Shown here: piece after piece, positions 1 to 7,245 of the stretch
Layout of the letters: each line of letters opens with the position of its first letter
Numbering within the stretch: position 1 is the stretch's first letter
Origin: Mauremys mutica
Taxonomy: Eukaryota; Chordata; Testudines; Geoemydidae
Reading direction: 5' to 3'
Length of the DNA: 64,000 bases
Assembly (NCBI RefSeq): GCF_020497125.1
Contig: NC_059073.1
Coordinates: 9,631,225 to 9,695,224 of the forward strand
The notes under the pieces: generated by a model
The model's input: the letters and a program-made list of their open reading frames with translations, nothing else
Database searches by the model: none
Told to the model about the DNA's origin: nothing
Program-made: the position numbers and the translations under genes

Positions 1-20
1 GGGGCTAAGCTCCAGCCATT

Positions 21-25
21 ATAGG
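21..25. repeat. Target-site duplication, left copy (ATAGG)
   Basis: ATAGG directly precedes the first TG of the LTR-derived stub. The same five bases directly follow the last CA of the final LTR at 5988-5992. This shows the three-ended structure occupies a single integration site. Confidence 0.85.
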
Positions 26-92
26 TGTGACGTTATTGATATAAATGGGGACCATATAGAACATGGGTTGCAACCAAGGTCCTGTAGTGGCT
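26..92 (+). repeat. Truncated 5' LTR stub (first 67 bp of U3)
   Basis: These bases match the first 67 bp of the full LTRs at 706-772 and 4912-4978. The match stops at 92, and a 6-bp filler GTAGTG (93-98) joins it to internal sequence. The promoter, polyadenylation signal and U5 of this LTR are gone. Confidence 0.9.
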
Positions 93-98
93 GTAGTG

Positions 99-705
99 AC
101 TAATGTGTTGCTATGGCCAAGAACTGTAACAATGTACAATGTGCCTAATCTTTTGGAAAATCCCTTAAACATGTTGAAAGGAATACATGAAAACACACTT
201 TATGTTAAAGGGCCTTGCTATACTGATGTTTCACCGTTAATGCATGTAAACAGTGTTGGAACTTTTCACAGGGGAAAATACATTCCAGACCTGATGTGCT
301 GTATGAAAGGGGAAACTGAGGCACACTACCATATTGCTTTCATGGCTAAATGCCAAGATTCCTGTACTATGAACAACCTCAATATCTACATTGGTTTAAT
401 GTTATTGGGGTTCAAAACATTGGCCAGAACTGGTATGGATAAAGTAGCTATTTTCTTTAGCTCTTGGCAAGATCACATGAAACATACAGGAACCATGCTG
501 CAAAAGCTAACCAAGTTATACCTTGAGTTTGTAAAGAGATCCATTCATGTTATTGAACATGACTTTGATAAACCATTTCGGTTATACACTGGTACGGCCT
601 CTAGCCCAACACTAGCTGTAGTGAGACAGACCCAAGGAAAGGGGCTCTTGGGATGCAGTCAGCGATGTTTTGTCATCCCTTCCTGCATCAATTTTGCGTT
701 GGGGG
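99..705 (+). pseudogene. Second copy of the 3' end of the retroelement ORF, frameshifted fragment
   Basis: This segment duplicates 4304-4911 and encodes the stretch after the transmembrane segment of the large ORF. An open frame spans 63-710, but only because the LTR stub happens to join in frame; its ATG at 63 lies in U3. A run of G near 640 is one base shorter than in the downstream copy (near 4845), which shifts the last roughly 23 codons and moves the stop to 708-710 in the next LTR. It lacks the coiled coil and membrane anchor, so it is best read as a broken fragment. Confidence 0.8.
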
Positions 706-1140
706 TGTGACGTTATTGATATAAATGGGGACCATATAGAACATGGGTTGCAACCAAGGTCCTGTAGTGGCTCCAAATCCTAAGTAAAGGGGGTCATATA
801 AGGTGTCTAAGACCAGGTTCTGGGTTGCTGATTATAATTATGCTGTCTATATGTCTGTATCATTTTTAGTTGAAGTTATGAATGTTGGCTCTATGCTGTC
901 TGTATTTCAAGTTTGTGCTGTGCTTCTGGGGGAAGCCTCCCAGACAAGCTGGTGTTAGCTCTGCCTAGCCTGTTTGATGGCCCATTAAGGACCGTCAGCT
1001 ACACAATGGACCCATGGAGAGAAGGCAGACACGCCTTGTGACTCAGCAAAGTATGCAGGGACTGGCCCATGTGACTCCAGGCTCCATTTTGCTGTAAATT
1101 TCCACAGTGAGGACAAAGAGGTTCTTACACCTGGAAAAGC

Positions 1141-1150
1141 CTATATAAGG
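1141..1150 (+). promoter_or_regulatory. TATA box of the middle LTR
   Basis: The sequence CTATATAAGG lies 436 bp into the LTR and about 255 bp before the polyadenylation signal, as expected for an LTR RNA polymerase II promoter. Transcription would start near 1170. The equivalent box in the 3' LTR is at 5347-5356. Confidence 0.75.
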
Positions 1151-1396
1151 CTGATGCTTCATCTCCATCTTGTCTTCAATCCTGCTTCTAACCTCTGGAA
1201 GGACTTTGCTACAAACTGAAGCTCTGCACAAAGGATTGTTGACCCATCCCAGCGGGGGATGTTCCAGAGACTTAATCTGAACCTGCAGTTTACTCCAGCA
1301 CTGCTGCAAGCCTGAACTAAGAACTTTGCCATTACTGTATGTAATTGATTCCATTTAACCAATTCTACCTCTCATCTCTACCTTTTTCCCTTTGTA

Positions 1397-1402
1397 AATA
1401 AA
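1397..1402 (+). terminator. LTR polyadenylation signal AATAAA (middle LTR)
   Basis: A canonical AATAAA hexamer downstream of the TATA box marks the end of R. The equivalent in the 3' LTR is at 5603-5608 and would serve the 3' end of the element's transcript. Confidence 0.7.
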
Positions 1403-1782
1403 CCTTTAGATTTTAGATTCTAAAGGATTGGCAACAGCGTGATTTGTGGGTAAGATCTGATGTGTATATTGACCTGGGTCTGGGGCTTGGTCCTTTGGGA
1501 TCGAGAGAACCTTTTTCTTTTATTGGGGTGTTGGTTTTCATAACCATTCATCCCCAGGACGAGTGCACTGGTGGTGATGCTGGGAGACTGGAGTGTCTAA
1601 GGAAATTGCTTGCGTGACTTGTGGTTAGCCAGTGGGGTGAGACCAAAGTCCTTTTTGTCTGGCTGGTTTGGTTTGCCTTAGAGGTGGAAAAACCCCAGCC
1701 TAGGGCTGTGACTGCCCTGTTTAAGCAATTGGTCCTGATTTGGCACTCTCAGTTGGGTCCCGCCAGAATCGCTCTGTCACAG

Positions 1783-1800
1783 TGGCGTTGTCGGCAGGAT
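1783..1800 (+). other. Primer binding site, likely tRNA-Ser
   Basis: Starting two bases after the LTR, TGGCGTTGTCGGCAGGAT is complementary to the 3' end of a vertebrate serine tRNA (AGA type, ending CCTGCCGACTACG plus CCA) except for one base. TGG immediately after the LTR is the usual form of a retroviral or LTR-retrotransposon primer site. The tRNA identity comes from my memory of the tRNA sequence and was not checked by search. Confidence 0.7.
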
Positions 1801-1897
1801 CCACAGAACCAGGTCAATTAAGCTTTGGGTCAGAACCCCACGCTATCCAAATTTTAACTTTGGGATTGAGAGTTTGGTTGGTTAAAGATCAGTGACC

Positions 1898-4800
1898 ATG
1901 AGACAGAAAGCATCAGGAGAAGCAAGGAAACTGCAAGCCTTGAGAGACAGCCTGCAGTTTGAATATGAGCAAAAACTGGCAGAAATTCGAATGGAAGAGA
2001 AGCAAGTCTTGGCCCAGCTGGAGAAAGAGGCGGCCGAGAGAAAGAGAGAGGCAGCTGAGAGAGCGAAAGAGGCAGCTGAGAGAGCGAAAGAGGCAGCGGA
2101 GAGAAAGAGAGAGGCTGCTAAGAGAGAAGAAAAAGCTCGTAAGGGACGTCTGGAGCTGCTGGCTGCTGAGGAGGAGACTCACAAGATGCAACAAGAAACT
2201 GCTAGACTCCAGCTCCAAGTCAAAAAAGCAGTGGAAGAACGGCAGAGACTGTATCCTCTGGAAAATCCAGTTTATAACTGTGTTGATATGTGGTATTACT
2301 CTGGGCAGTTCTCTGTGTTTAACCCGTTTTGCTATGGCTATGGAGAGGGGGATTCTAACCTGGTGGGAAATAGCTGTTTGTCTGTGCAAATAAGCAGTGT
2401 GTCTGGGAATGAAGCTTCTGAATGTCTGTCTGATGTCTCAGAAGGAAATCTGGAGTTAGATCAAGAGCAGAAAGATCTCATTGGTGAGGAAAAGGTTTCT
2501 CAGGAGCAGATTAAAGTAAATGGTCAGGTTAAGGCCCTAACTGAGGAAGGAGAGGGTAAATTTGTGATAGGTGATGGATCGGTGGCTAGTGCAGCTTGTA
2601 GAAGTGAACCTGAAATGGGTAACTGTGATTTGCTAAAAGTAGCTCAGTGTAGTGAAAAGAGCAGCAGCTTATCTGTTGGGAGAGGCAATGTGCCTGGCAG
2701 GGAAAGTTTGGAGGAGCCTAGGCAGCCTTGTGAGCTGATGGCTTTGTCTAATCAGCAGTTTGGGAAGGGAGGGATAGTGGAAGAGGAGTGTCCATATCCC
2801 TTACCTGTTTCCTGTGTGGAGAAATGTGACAGTGAAGGGAATGTGCCTGTCTCTGTCAGGGGTATTGACTTGCCTATGAAGGGAGCTACCTCGGTCTCCA
2901 AGCAGTTGTCTGTGAACAGCCCTGTGTGCTGGGACAAGGGAAATGAGATCCCAAGCTGTGTGTCTGGGGAAGGAGAATGTGTCTCCGGCTCTTCTGTGTC
3001 TGTGGAGCAGACAGAAGGTGCCTTTCAGCCTGTGATGGTTGAGGGTGATTCAGTTGTCTCGGAGTTGGTTGTAAATACAGCTAAAGCCCAGGAAGGGAAT
3101 AGTCCTGAGTTTGTGTCTGCTGGGGAGAATGGCACTGTGACTAGGTTGCATCCAGTTAGTGTCTTAGCAAGGTCCCAAAGACCAGACAGTTCTGGTGCTT
3201 GTAGTTTGCCAGTTGCTAATGTGTGGTTGGAAAAGGGTGTAGCAACTCTGTCTGATCAGGGTGATACCCTAGCCAGGGCACAAGGAGAGCATAAAGGTGA
3301 TTTAATTGTGTTACCGACTGACAGTTTGACAACTTGTAGCAAGAAGGAAAAGATTCCTGAACTTGTTCATGGCCAAGGGAAGGAGACTGCTTCTGACCTG
3401 TTATCTAGAAAGTCTGTAGCATCTGTGGTTGCTCAGGGAAGTGTTCCTTTAGAGCAAGCCCTAGGTGAAGAGGGGAAGGGCAGAATTTCTGAGAGGGGTG
3501 AATTGCTGCTTAGAGAAGCTCCTAGGGAAAGGAATCCTCATGGTAGCCTGTGCAAGCAGTTTACTGCAACTGAAGGGTGTAAAAGTGATTTAATCAAGAA
3601 AGTTTCAGTTCCTAACAGCCAGAAATTTTCTGTTGTGAATGGATCCACTGACTTTCCTTTTGAGAGATCCAGTGTGGGCAGCTTTGAAAAGGTCTCAGGT
3701 GGAGTAGAAGCTGTTAAGGAAGTTGAGCAGCCCTATAACCACCTGGCTGTGTGTGGCCAGCTTGTTGGTGGGGAGACAATGCTGTTGGGACAGGAATGTC
3801 TCCATGCTGAATCTGTAAGTGAGCAGTCTGTGCTTCAGGATCTGAGGACAGATTCAGTTACTGATGTTTCAGAGCAGAACAGTTGTATGGCTAAATGCTT
3901 GAGGAGGCAGGGGAGAGCAAGCCAGCTCTCACCCTCAGACTCTTTGGATTTGTGTGGTATCTCTGTGAGACAAAGTCCAGCCTTGGAATCCATAGCAGCT
4001 GAAGAGTTAAAAGCTAGTGTCTGTGTTGATGCGAATTACTTGGCTGGCAGGGAGAAGACAGAATTGCTAATAGCTGTTAGCACAGAGGGCCCACCCCATC
4101 AGCCAGTGAATTCTGTTAAGCAAGAGAAATCAGGGTTTAATCCAGAAGGAAAGAGAAGACTGAATTTTGCAAAGGGAAGCCACAGGTTAACCCTAAAATG
4201 CCCAAACTCCAATGGTATTGAGCCAAGGGTGTGGCATGACAAACATGATTGTAAATGGACACTTGCAATGAATTTGTTGTTATTGCTAATGCTAATTTTT
4301 GTAACTAATGTGTTGCTATGGCCAAGAACTGTAACAATGTACAATGTGCCTAATCTTTTGGAAAATCCCTTAAACATGTTGAAAGGAATACATGAAAACA
4401 CACTTTATGTTAAAGGGCCTTGCTATACTGATGTTTCACCGTTAATGCATGTAAACAGTGTTGGAACTTTTCACAGGGGAAAATACATTCCAGACCTGAT
4501 GTGCTGTATGAAAGGGGAAACTGAGGCACACTACCATATTGCTTTCATGGCTAAATGCCAAGATTCCTGTACTATGAACAACCTCAATATCTACATTGGT
4601 TTAATGTTATTGGGGTTCAAAACATTGGCCAGAACTGGTATGGATAAAGTAGCTATTTTCTTTAGCTCTTGGCAAGATCACATGAAACATACAGGAACCA
4701 TGCTGCAAAAGCTAACCAAGTTATACCTTGAGTTTGTAAAGAGATCCATTCATGTTATTGAACATGACTTTGATAAACCATTTCGGTTATACACTGGTAC

Positions 4801-4930
4801 GGCCTCTAGCCCAACACTAGCTGTAGTGAGACAGACCCAAGGAAAGGGGGCTCTTGGGATGCAGTCAGCGATGTTTTGTCATCCCTTCCTGCATCAATTT
4901 TGCGTTGGGGGTGTGACGTTATTGATATAA
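1898..4930 (+). CDS. Large single ORF of the retroelement: coiled coil, acidic middle, transmembrane segment and C-terminal domain; function unknown
   Basis: An open frame of 1010 codons. The ATG at 1898 is in fair context (GACCATGA); upstream in-frame codons lie in the leader. Residues 8-117 form a highly charged coiled coil that includes five perfect heptads (44-78) starting EAAER. Residues from about 120 to 785 are acidic, rich in Ser, Val and Gly, and resemble no enzyme I know. A hydrophobic segment at about 789-811 could be a membrane anchor, followed by about 200 residues with several cysteines, including a CC pair, and no obvious N-glycosylation sequon. The stop lies in the 3' LTR, so about five last residues are LTR-encoded. 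I see no CCHC knuckle, protease, polymerase or integrase motif. The coiled coil could be the N-terminal part of a Gag-like protein and the end an Env-like remnant; both are inferences. It may be an internal deletion fusion of a longer element. Confidence 0.65.
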   Translation: MRQKASGEARKLQALRDSLQFEYEQKLAEIRMEEKQVLAQLEKEAAERKREAAERAKEAAERAKEAAERKREAAKREEKARKGRLELLAAEEETHKMQQETARLQLQVKKAVEERQRLYPLENPVYNCVDMWYYSGQFSVFNPFCYGYGEGDSNLVGNSCLSVQISSVSGNEASECLSDVSEGNLELDQEQKDLIGEEKVSQEQIKVNGQVKALTEEGEGKFVIGDGSVASAACRSEPEMGNCDLLKVAQCSEKSSSLSVGRGNVPGRESLEEPRQPCELMALSNQQFGKGGIVEEECPYPLPVSCVEKCDSEGNVPVSVRGIDLPMKGATSVSKQLSVNSPVCWDKGNEIPSCVSGEGECVSGSSVSVEQTEGAFQPVMVEGDSVVSELVVNTAKAQEGNSPEFVSAGENGTVTRLHPVSVLARSQRPDSSGACSLPVANVWLEKGVATLSDQGDTLARAQGEHKGDLIVLPTDSLTTCSKKEKIPELVHGQGKETASDLLSRKSVASVVAQGSVPLEQALGEEGKGRISERGELLLREAPRERNPHGSLCKQFTATEGCKSDLIKKVSVPNSQKFSVVNGSTDFPFERSSVGSFEKVSGGVEAVKEVEQPYNHLAVCGQLVGGETMLLGQECLHAESVSEQSVLQDLRTDSVTDVSEQNSCMAKCLRRQGRASQLSPSDSLDLCGISVRQSPALESIAAEELKASVCVDANYLAGREKTELLIAVSTEGPPHQPVNSVKQEKSGFNPEGKRRLNFAKGSHRLTLKCPNSNGIEPRVWHDKHDCKWTLAMNLLLLLMLIFVTNVLLWPRTVTMYNVPNLLENPLNMLKGIHENTLYVKGPCYTDVSPLMHVNSVGTFHRGKYIPDLMCCMKGETEAHYHIAFMAKCQDSCTMNNLNIYIGLMLLGFKTLARTGMDKVAIFFSSWQDHMKHTGTMLQKLTKLYLEFVKRSIHVIEHDFDKPFRLYTGTASSPTLAVVRQTQGKGALGMQSAMFCHPFLHQFCVGGVTLLI
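2027..2131 (+). repeat. Coding 21-bp tandem repeat, five units (coiled-coil heptads)
   Basis: Five consecutive 21-bp units encode heptads of the form EAAERKR or EAAERAK. The period of seven codons keeps the frame and the coiled-coil register, so unit gain or loss would lengthen the coil without breaking it. Units two and three are nearly identical in DNA. Confidence 0.85.
4907..4911 (+). other. Minimal polypurine tract before the 3' LTR
   Basis: Five G residues lie immediately before the TG of the 3' LTR; the same run precedes 706. It is short for a polypurine tract but is the only purine run at the required place. Confidence 0.4.
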
Positions 4931-5987
4931 ATGGGGACCATATAGAACATGGGTTGCAACCAAGGTCCTGTAGTGGCTCCAAATCCTAAGTAAAGGGGGT
5001 CATATAAGGTGTCTAAGACCAGGTTCTGGGTTGCTGATTATAATTATGCTGTCTATATGTCTGTATCATTTTTAGTTGAAGTTATGAATGTTGGCTCTAT
5101 GCTGTCTGTATTTCAAGTTTGTGCTGTGCTTCTGGGGGAAGCCTCCCAGACAAGCTGGTGTTAGCTCTGCCTAGCCTGTTTGATGGCCCATTAAGGACCG
5201 TCAGCTACACAATGGACCCATGGAGAGAAGGCAGACACGCCTTGTGACTCAGCAAAGTATGCAGGGACTGGCCCATGTGACTCCAGGCTCCATTTTGCTG
5301 TAAATTTCCACAGTGAGGACAAAGAGGTTCTTACACCTGGAAAAGCCTATATAAGGCTGATGCTTCATCTCCATCTTGTCTTCAATCCTGCTTCTAACCT
5401 CTGGAAGGACTTTGCTACAAACTGAAGCTCTGCACAAAGGATTGTTGACCCATCCCAGCGGGGGATGTTCCAGAGACTTAATCTGAACCTGCAGTTTACT
5501 CCAGCACTGCTGCAAGCCTGAACTAAGAACTTTGCCATTACTGTATGTAATTGATTCCATTTAACCAATTCTACCTCTCATCTCTACCTTTTTCCCTTTG
5601 TAAATAAACCTTTAGATTTTAGATTCTAAAGGATTGGCAACAGCGTGATTTGTGGGTAAGATCTGATGTGTATATTGACCTGGGTCTGGGGCTTGGTCCT
5701 TTGGGATCGAGAGAACCTTTTTCTTTTATTGGGGTGTTGGTTTTCATAACCATTCATCCCCAGGACGAGTGCACTGGTGGTGATGCTGGGAGACTGGAGT
5801 GTCTAAGGAAATTGCTTGCGTGACTTGTGGTTAGCCAGTGGGGTGAGACCAAAGTCCTTTTTGTCTGGCTGGTTTGGTTTGCCTTAGAGGTGGAAAAACC
5901 CCAGCCTAGGGCTGTGACTGCCCTGTTTAAGCAATTGGTCCTGATTTGGCACTCTCAGTTGGGTCCCGCCAGAATCGCTCTGTCACA
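4912..5987 (+). repeat. Full-length 3' LTR
   Basis: This 1076-bp LTR appears identical to 706-1781. TATA lies at 5347-5356 and AATAAA at 5603-5608. It ends TGTCACA, followed by the ATAGG target duplication. Its first 19 bases carry the last codons and the stop of the large ORF. Confidence 0.92.
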
Positions 5988-5992
5988 ATAGG

Positions 5993-6729
5993 GTATAATT
6001 CTATCTAGGGGTCTTACTGACTTTGGAGACCCCCTATCCTGAAGCAGGAAGTGGGGGGGTGAAGGTGCTCTCATTTCAGTCTGCAGTCCAAGAAGCCCTG
6101 CCGATGCAGGCAGGGTCACCCCTCCCCAAAATACAGCCAGACCTAGCCTGGTATCAGTAGGAACATTGCCCCCAAACAATGTATATCCTCTCCCTGCCCT
6201 TTGGCAGCAGGTGCAGTAGCAGAACCTGTCCCCAGAGACAGCTACATGCCTGCCTCTCAGCCCCCTCAGCCTGCACAGTCCCTGCTATGCCGGAGGAGGT
6301 TGGGATCTGTAATTTTCCATTATTGCTGCTTATCAAGTGTCAGCGTTCCAGTGACCTTCAAGAGCGTCCGTTCCTCTCGTCACGGCTGGGACCAAAACCC
6401 TGCTGCCACTGCAAGTACATCACATTGGTCTGCGTCTTGTTCACTCTTTGGCATTTACATGGGGGAATTTGGGGAGCAATAGGACTCCAGGCCTAGAGGG
6501 GATCGGATGCCTCACTCCTCTTCCCTTCGTTGCCCCTTGCTCTCCACACAGGTCAGCATCTCGCTCTAGCCTCTGGCTGGGCCGTCTCCTCTCCTTCATT
6601 CGGTTTGGTTGCTGCTTGAGGCAACTGTCTTTAGAGCCCAAAGGTTTCCCAGAATCCTTTGCAGCAGTCTGTCAATGTCGCTGCTGAAGCAGCAGGATTC
6701 ATGGATGTGTCCGAGGCCTAGCCAGACAT
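5993..6729. other. Intergenic DNA, nothing recognised
   Basis: Unique-looking flank of the retroelement. The short ORFs on both strands overlap one another, lack splice or protein signatures and are treated as chance. Confidence 0.5.
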
Positions 6730-6730
6730 A

Positions 6731-6989
6731 GGGTAGCCACCTAGTTTTTGCAGGATTGTCCCTTTTTTTGGAGGTAGCTGTCCTGGGACATCTGTAAGGG
6801 TGCACGCTGACAGCTGTCCCGTTTTATGGGCTCAGGATCATCCTGGCTGCCTGATATTTGGACCACGGAAGCAGTAACCCTAGCTACACCTGAACACAAG
6901 GGACAGACTCCTGGAGAGGGAATGAGGTGATCAGACTATCCCCTGGTAGCGTGGAGCAGACTGGGAACTGGCCTATTGATGGGTGACCC
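6731..6989. mobile_element. Mariner-like MITE, diverged copy
   Basis: The ends are inverted (GGGTAGCC at the left, GGTGACCC at the right) and both are flanked by TA (6729-6730 and 6990-6991). A similar element with the same end sequence is at 50329-50698. There is no coding capacity. TA duplication suggests a Tc1/mariner-type transposase supplied in trans. Confidence 0.5.
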
Positions 6990-7054
6990 TACTGGAGCAT
7001 TCGCTCCTCTCTCTATTCCAGGGAGGGCATAGATGGCTGTGTACTCAGGCCTAC

Positions 7055-7245
7055 ATATTCAAAAATTATCCACATAATTTTGGGTGCCCAACTTGGGGCC
7101 TGATTTTTCAGAGGCACAGAGGACCTACGACTCCGCTTGAAGTCGATGGGAGCTGTGGGCACTCAGCACTTTCGAGAGTTAGGCTCTACAGGGCCACATT
7201 TGGGCCCTCAAAACTGGAGGCACCCAAAACTACTGGACAATGGGG
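7055..7245. repeat. Ancient amniote palindromic repeat
   Basis: The phrases around GGGTGCCCAACTTGGGGCC and the block near 7140-7170 about a short ATGGGAGCTGTGGGCACTCAG core recur in related form at 31555-31700, 51225-51350 and 53573-53625. This is an old dispersed non-coding repeat; the family name is uncertain. Confidence 0.5.

Larger units (their letters stand above)
706..1781 (+). repeat. Full-length LTR, middle copy
   Basis: A 1076-bp LTR beginning TGTGACG and ending TGTCACA, serving as the 5' LTR of the intact unit. It carries a TATA box at 1141-1150 and AATAAA at 1397-1402, giving the order U3, R, U5. The short ORFs inside it, for example 1043-1354 on the minus strand, recur unchanged in the downstream LTR and show no protein features, so I treat them as chance. 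Confidence 0.92.
21..5992 (+). mobile_element. Young LTR retroelement with tandem, partly deleted first unit (three LTR-derived ends)
   Basis: The insertion runs from 26 to 5987 and is bracketed by the 5-bp direct repeat ATAGG at 21-25 and 5988-5992. In order it holds a 67-bp LTR start, a 6-bp filler, 607 bp of 3' internal sequence, a full LTR (706-1781), a 3130-bp internal region (1782-4911) and a second full LTR (4912-5987). The two full LTRs are 1076 bp each at a constant offset of 4206, and I saw no difference by eye. That implies recent insertion, gene conversion or an assembly duplication. A 5-bp duplication with TG...CA ends fits retroviruses and Metaviridae. No protease, reverse transcriptase or integrase motif is visible, so the copy is probably non-autonomous. 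Family assignment is open. Confidence 0.9.

Noticed and set aside
63..710. 215-codon ORF at the window start as a gene
   Set aside because: Its ATG lies in the LTR stub and the frame exists only through a deletion junction; it is a duplicated 3' piece of the retroelement ORF.
1043..1354. Identical 103-codon ORFs in both LTRs (also 5249-5560)
   Set aside because: They are antisense to the LTR promoter region, identical because the LTRs are. No protein features; chance frames.
1913..2389. 158-codon antisense ORF under the coiled coil
   Set aside because: It mirrors the repetitive GAG/AAG codons of the sense strand as Ser/Leu/Phe-rich sequence; a shadow frame.
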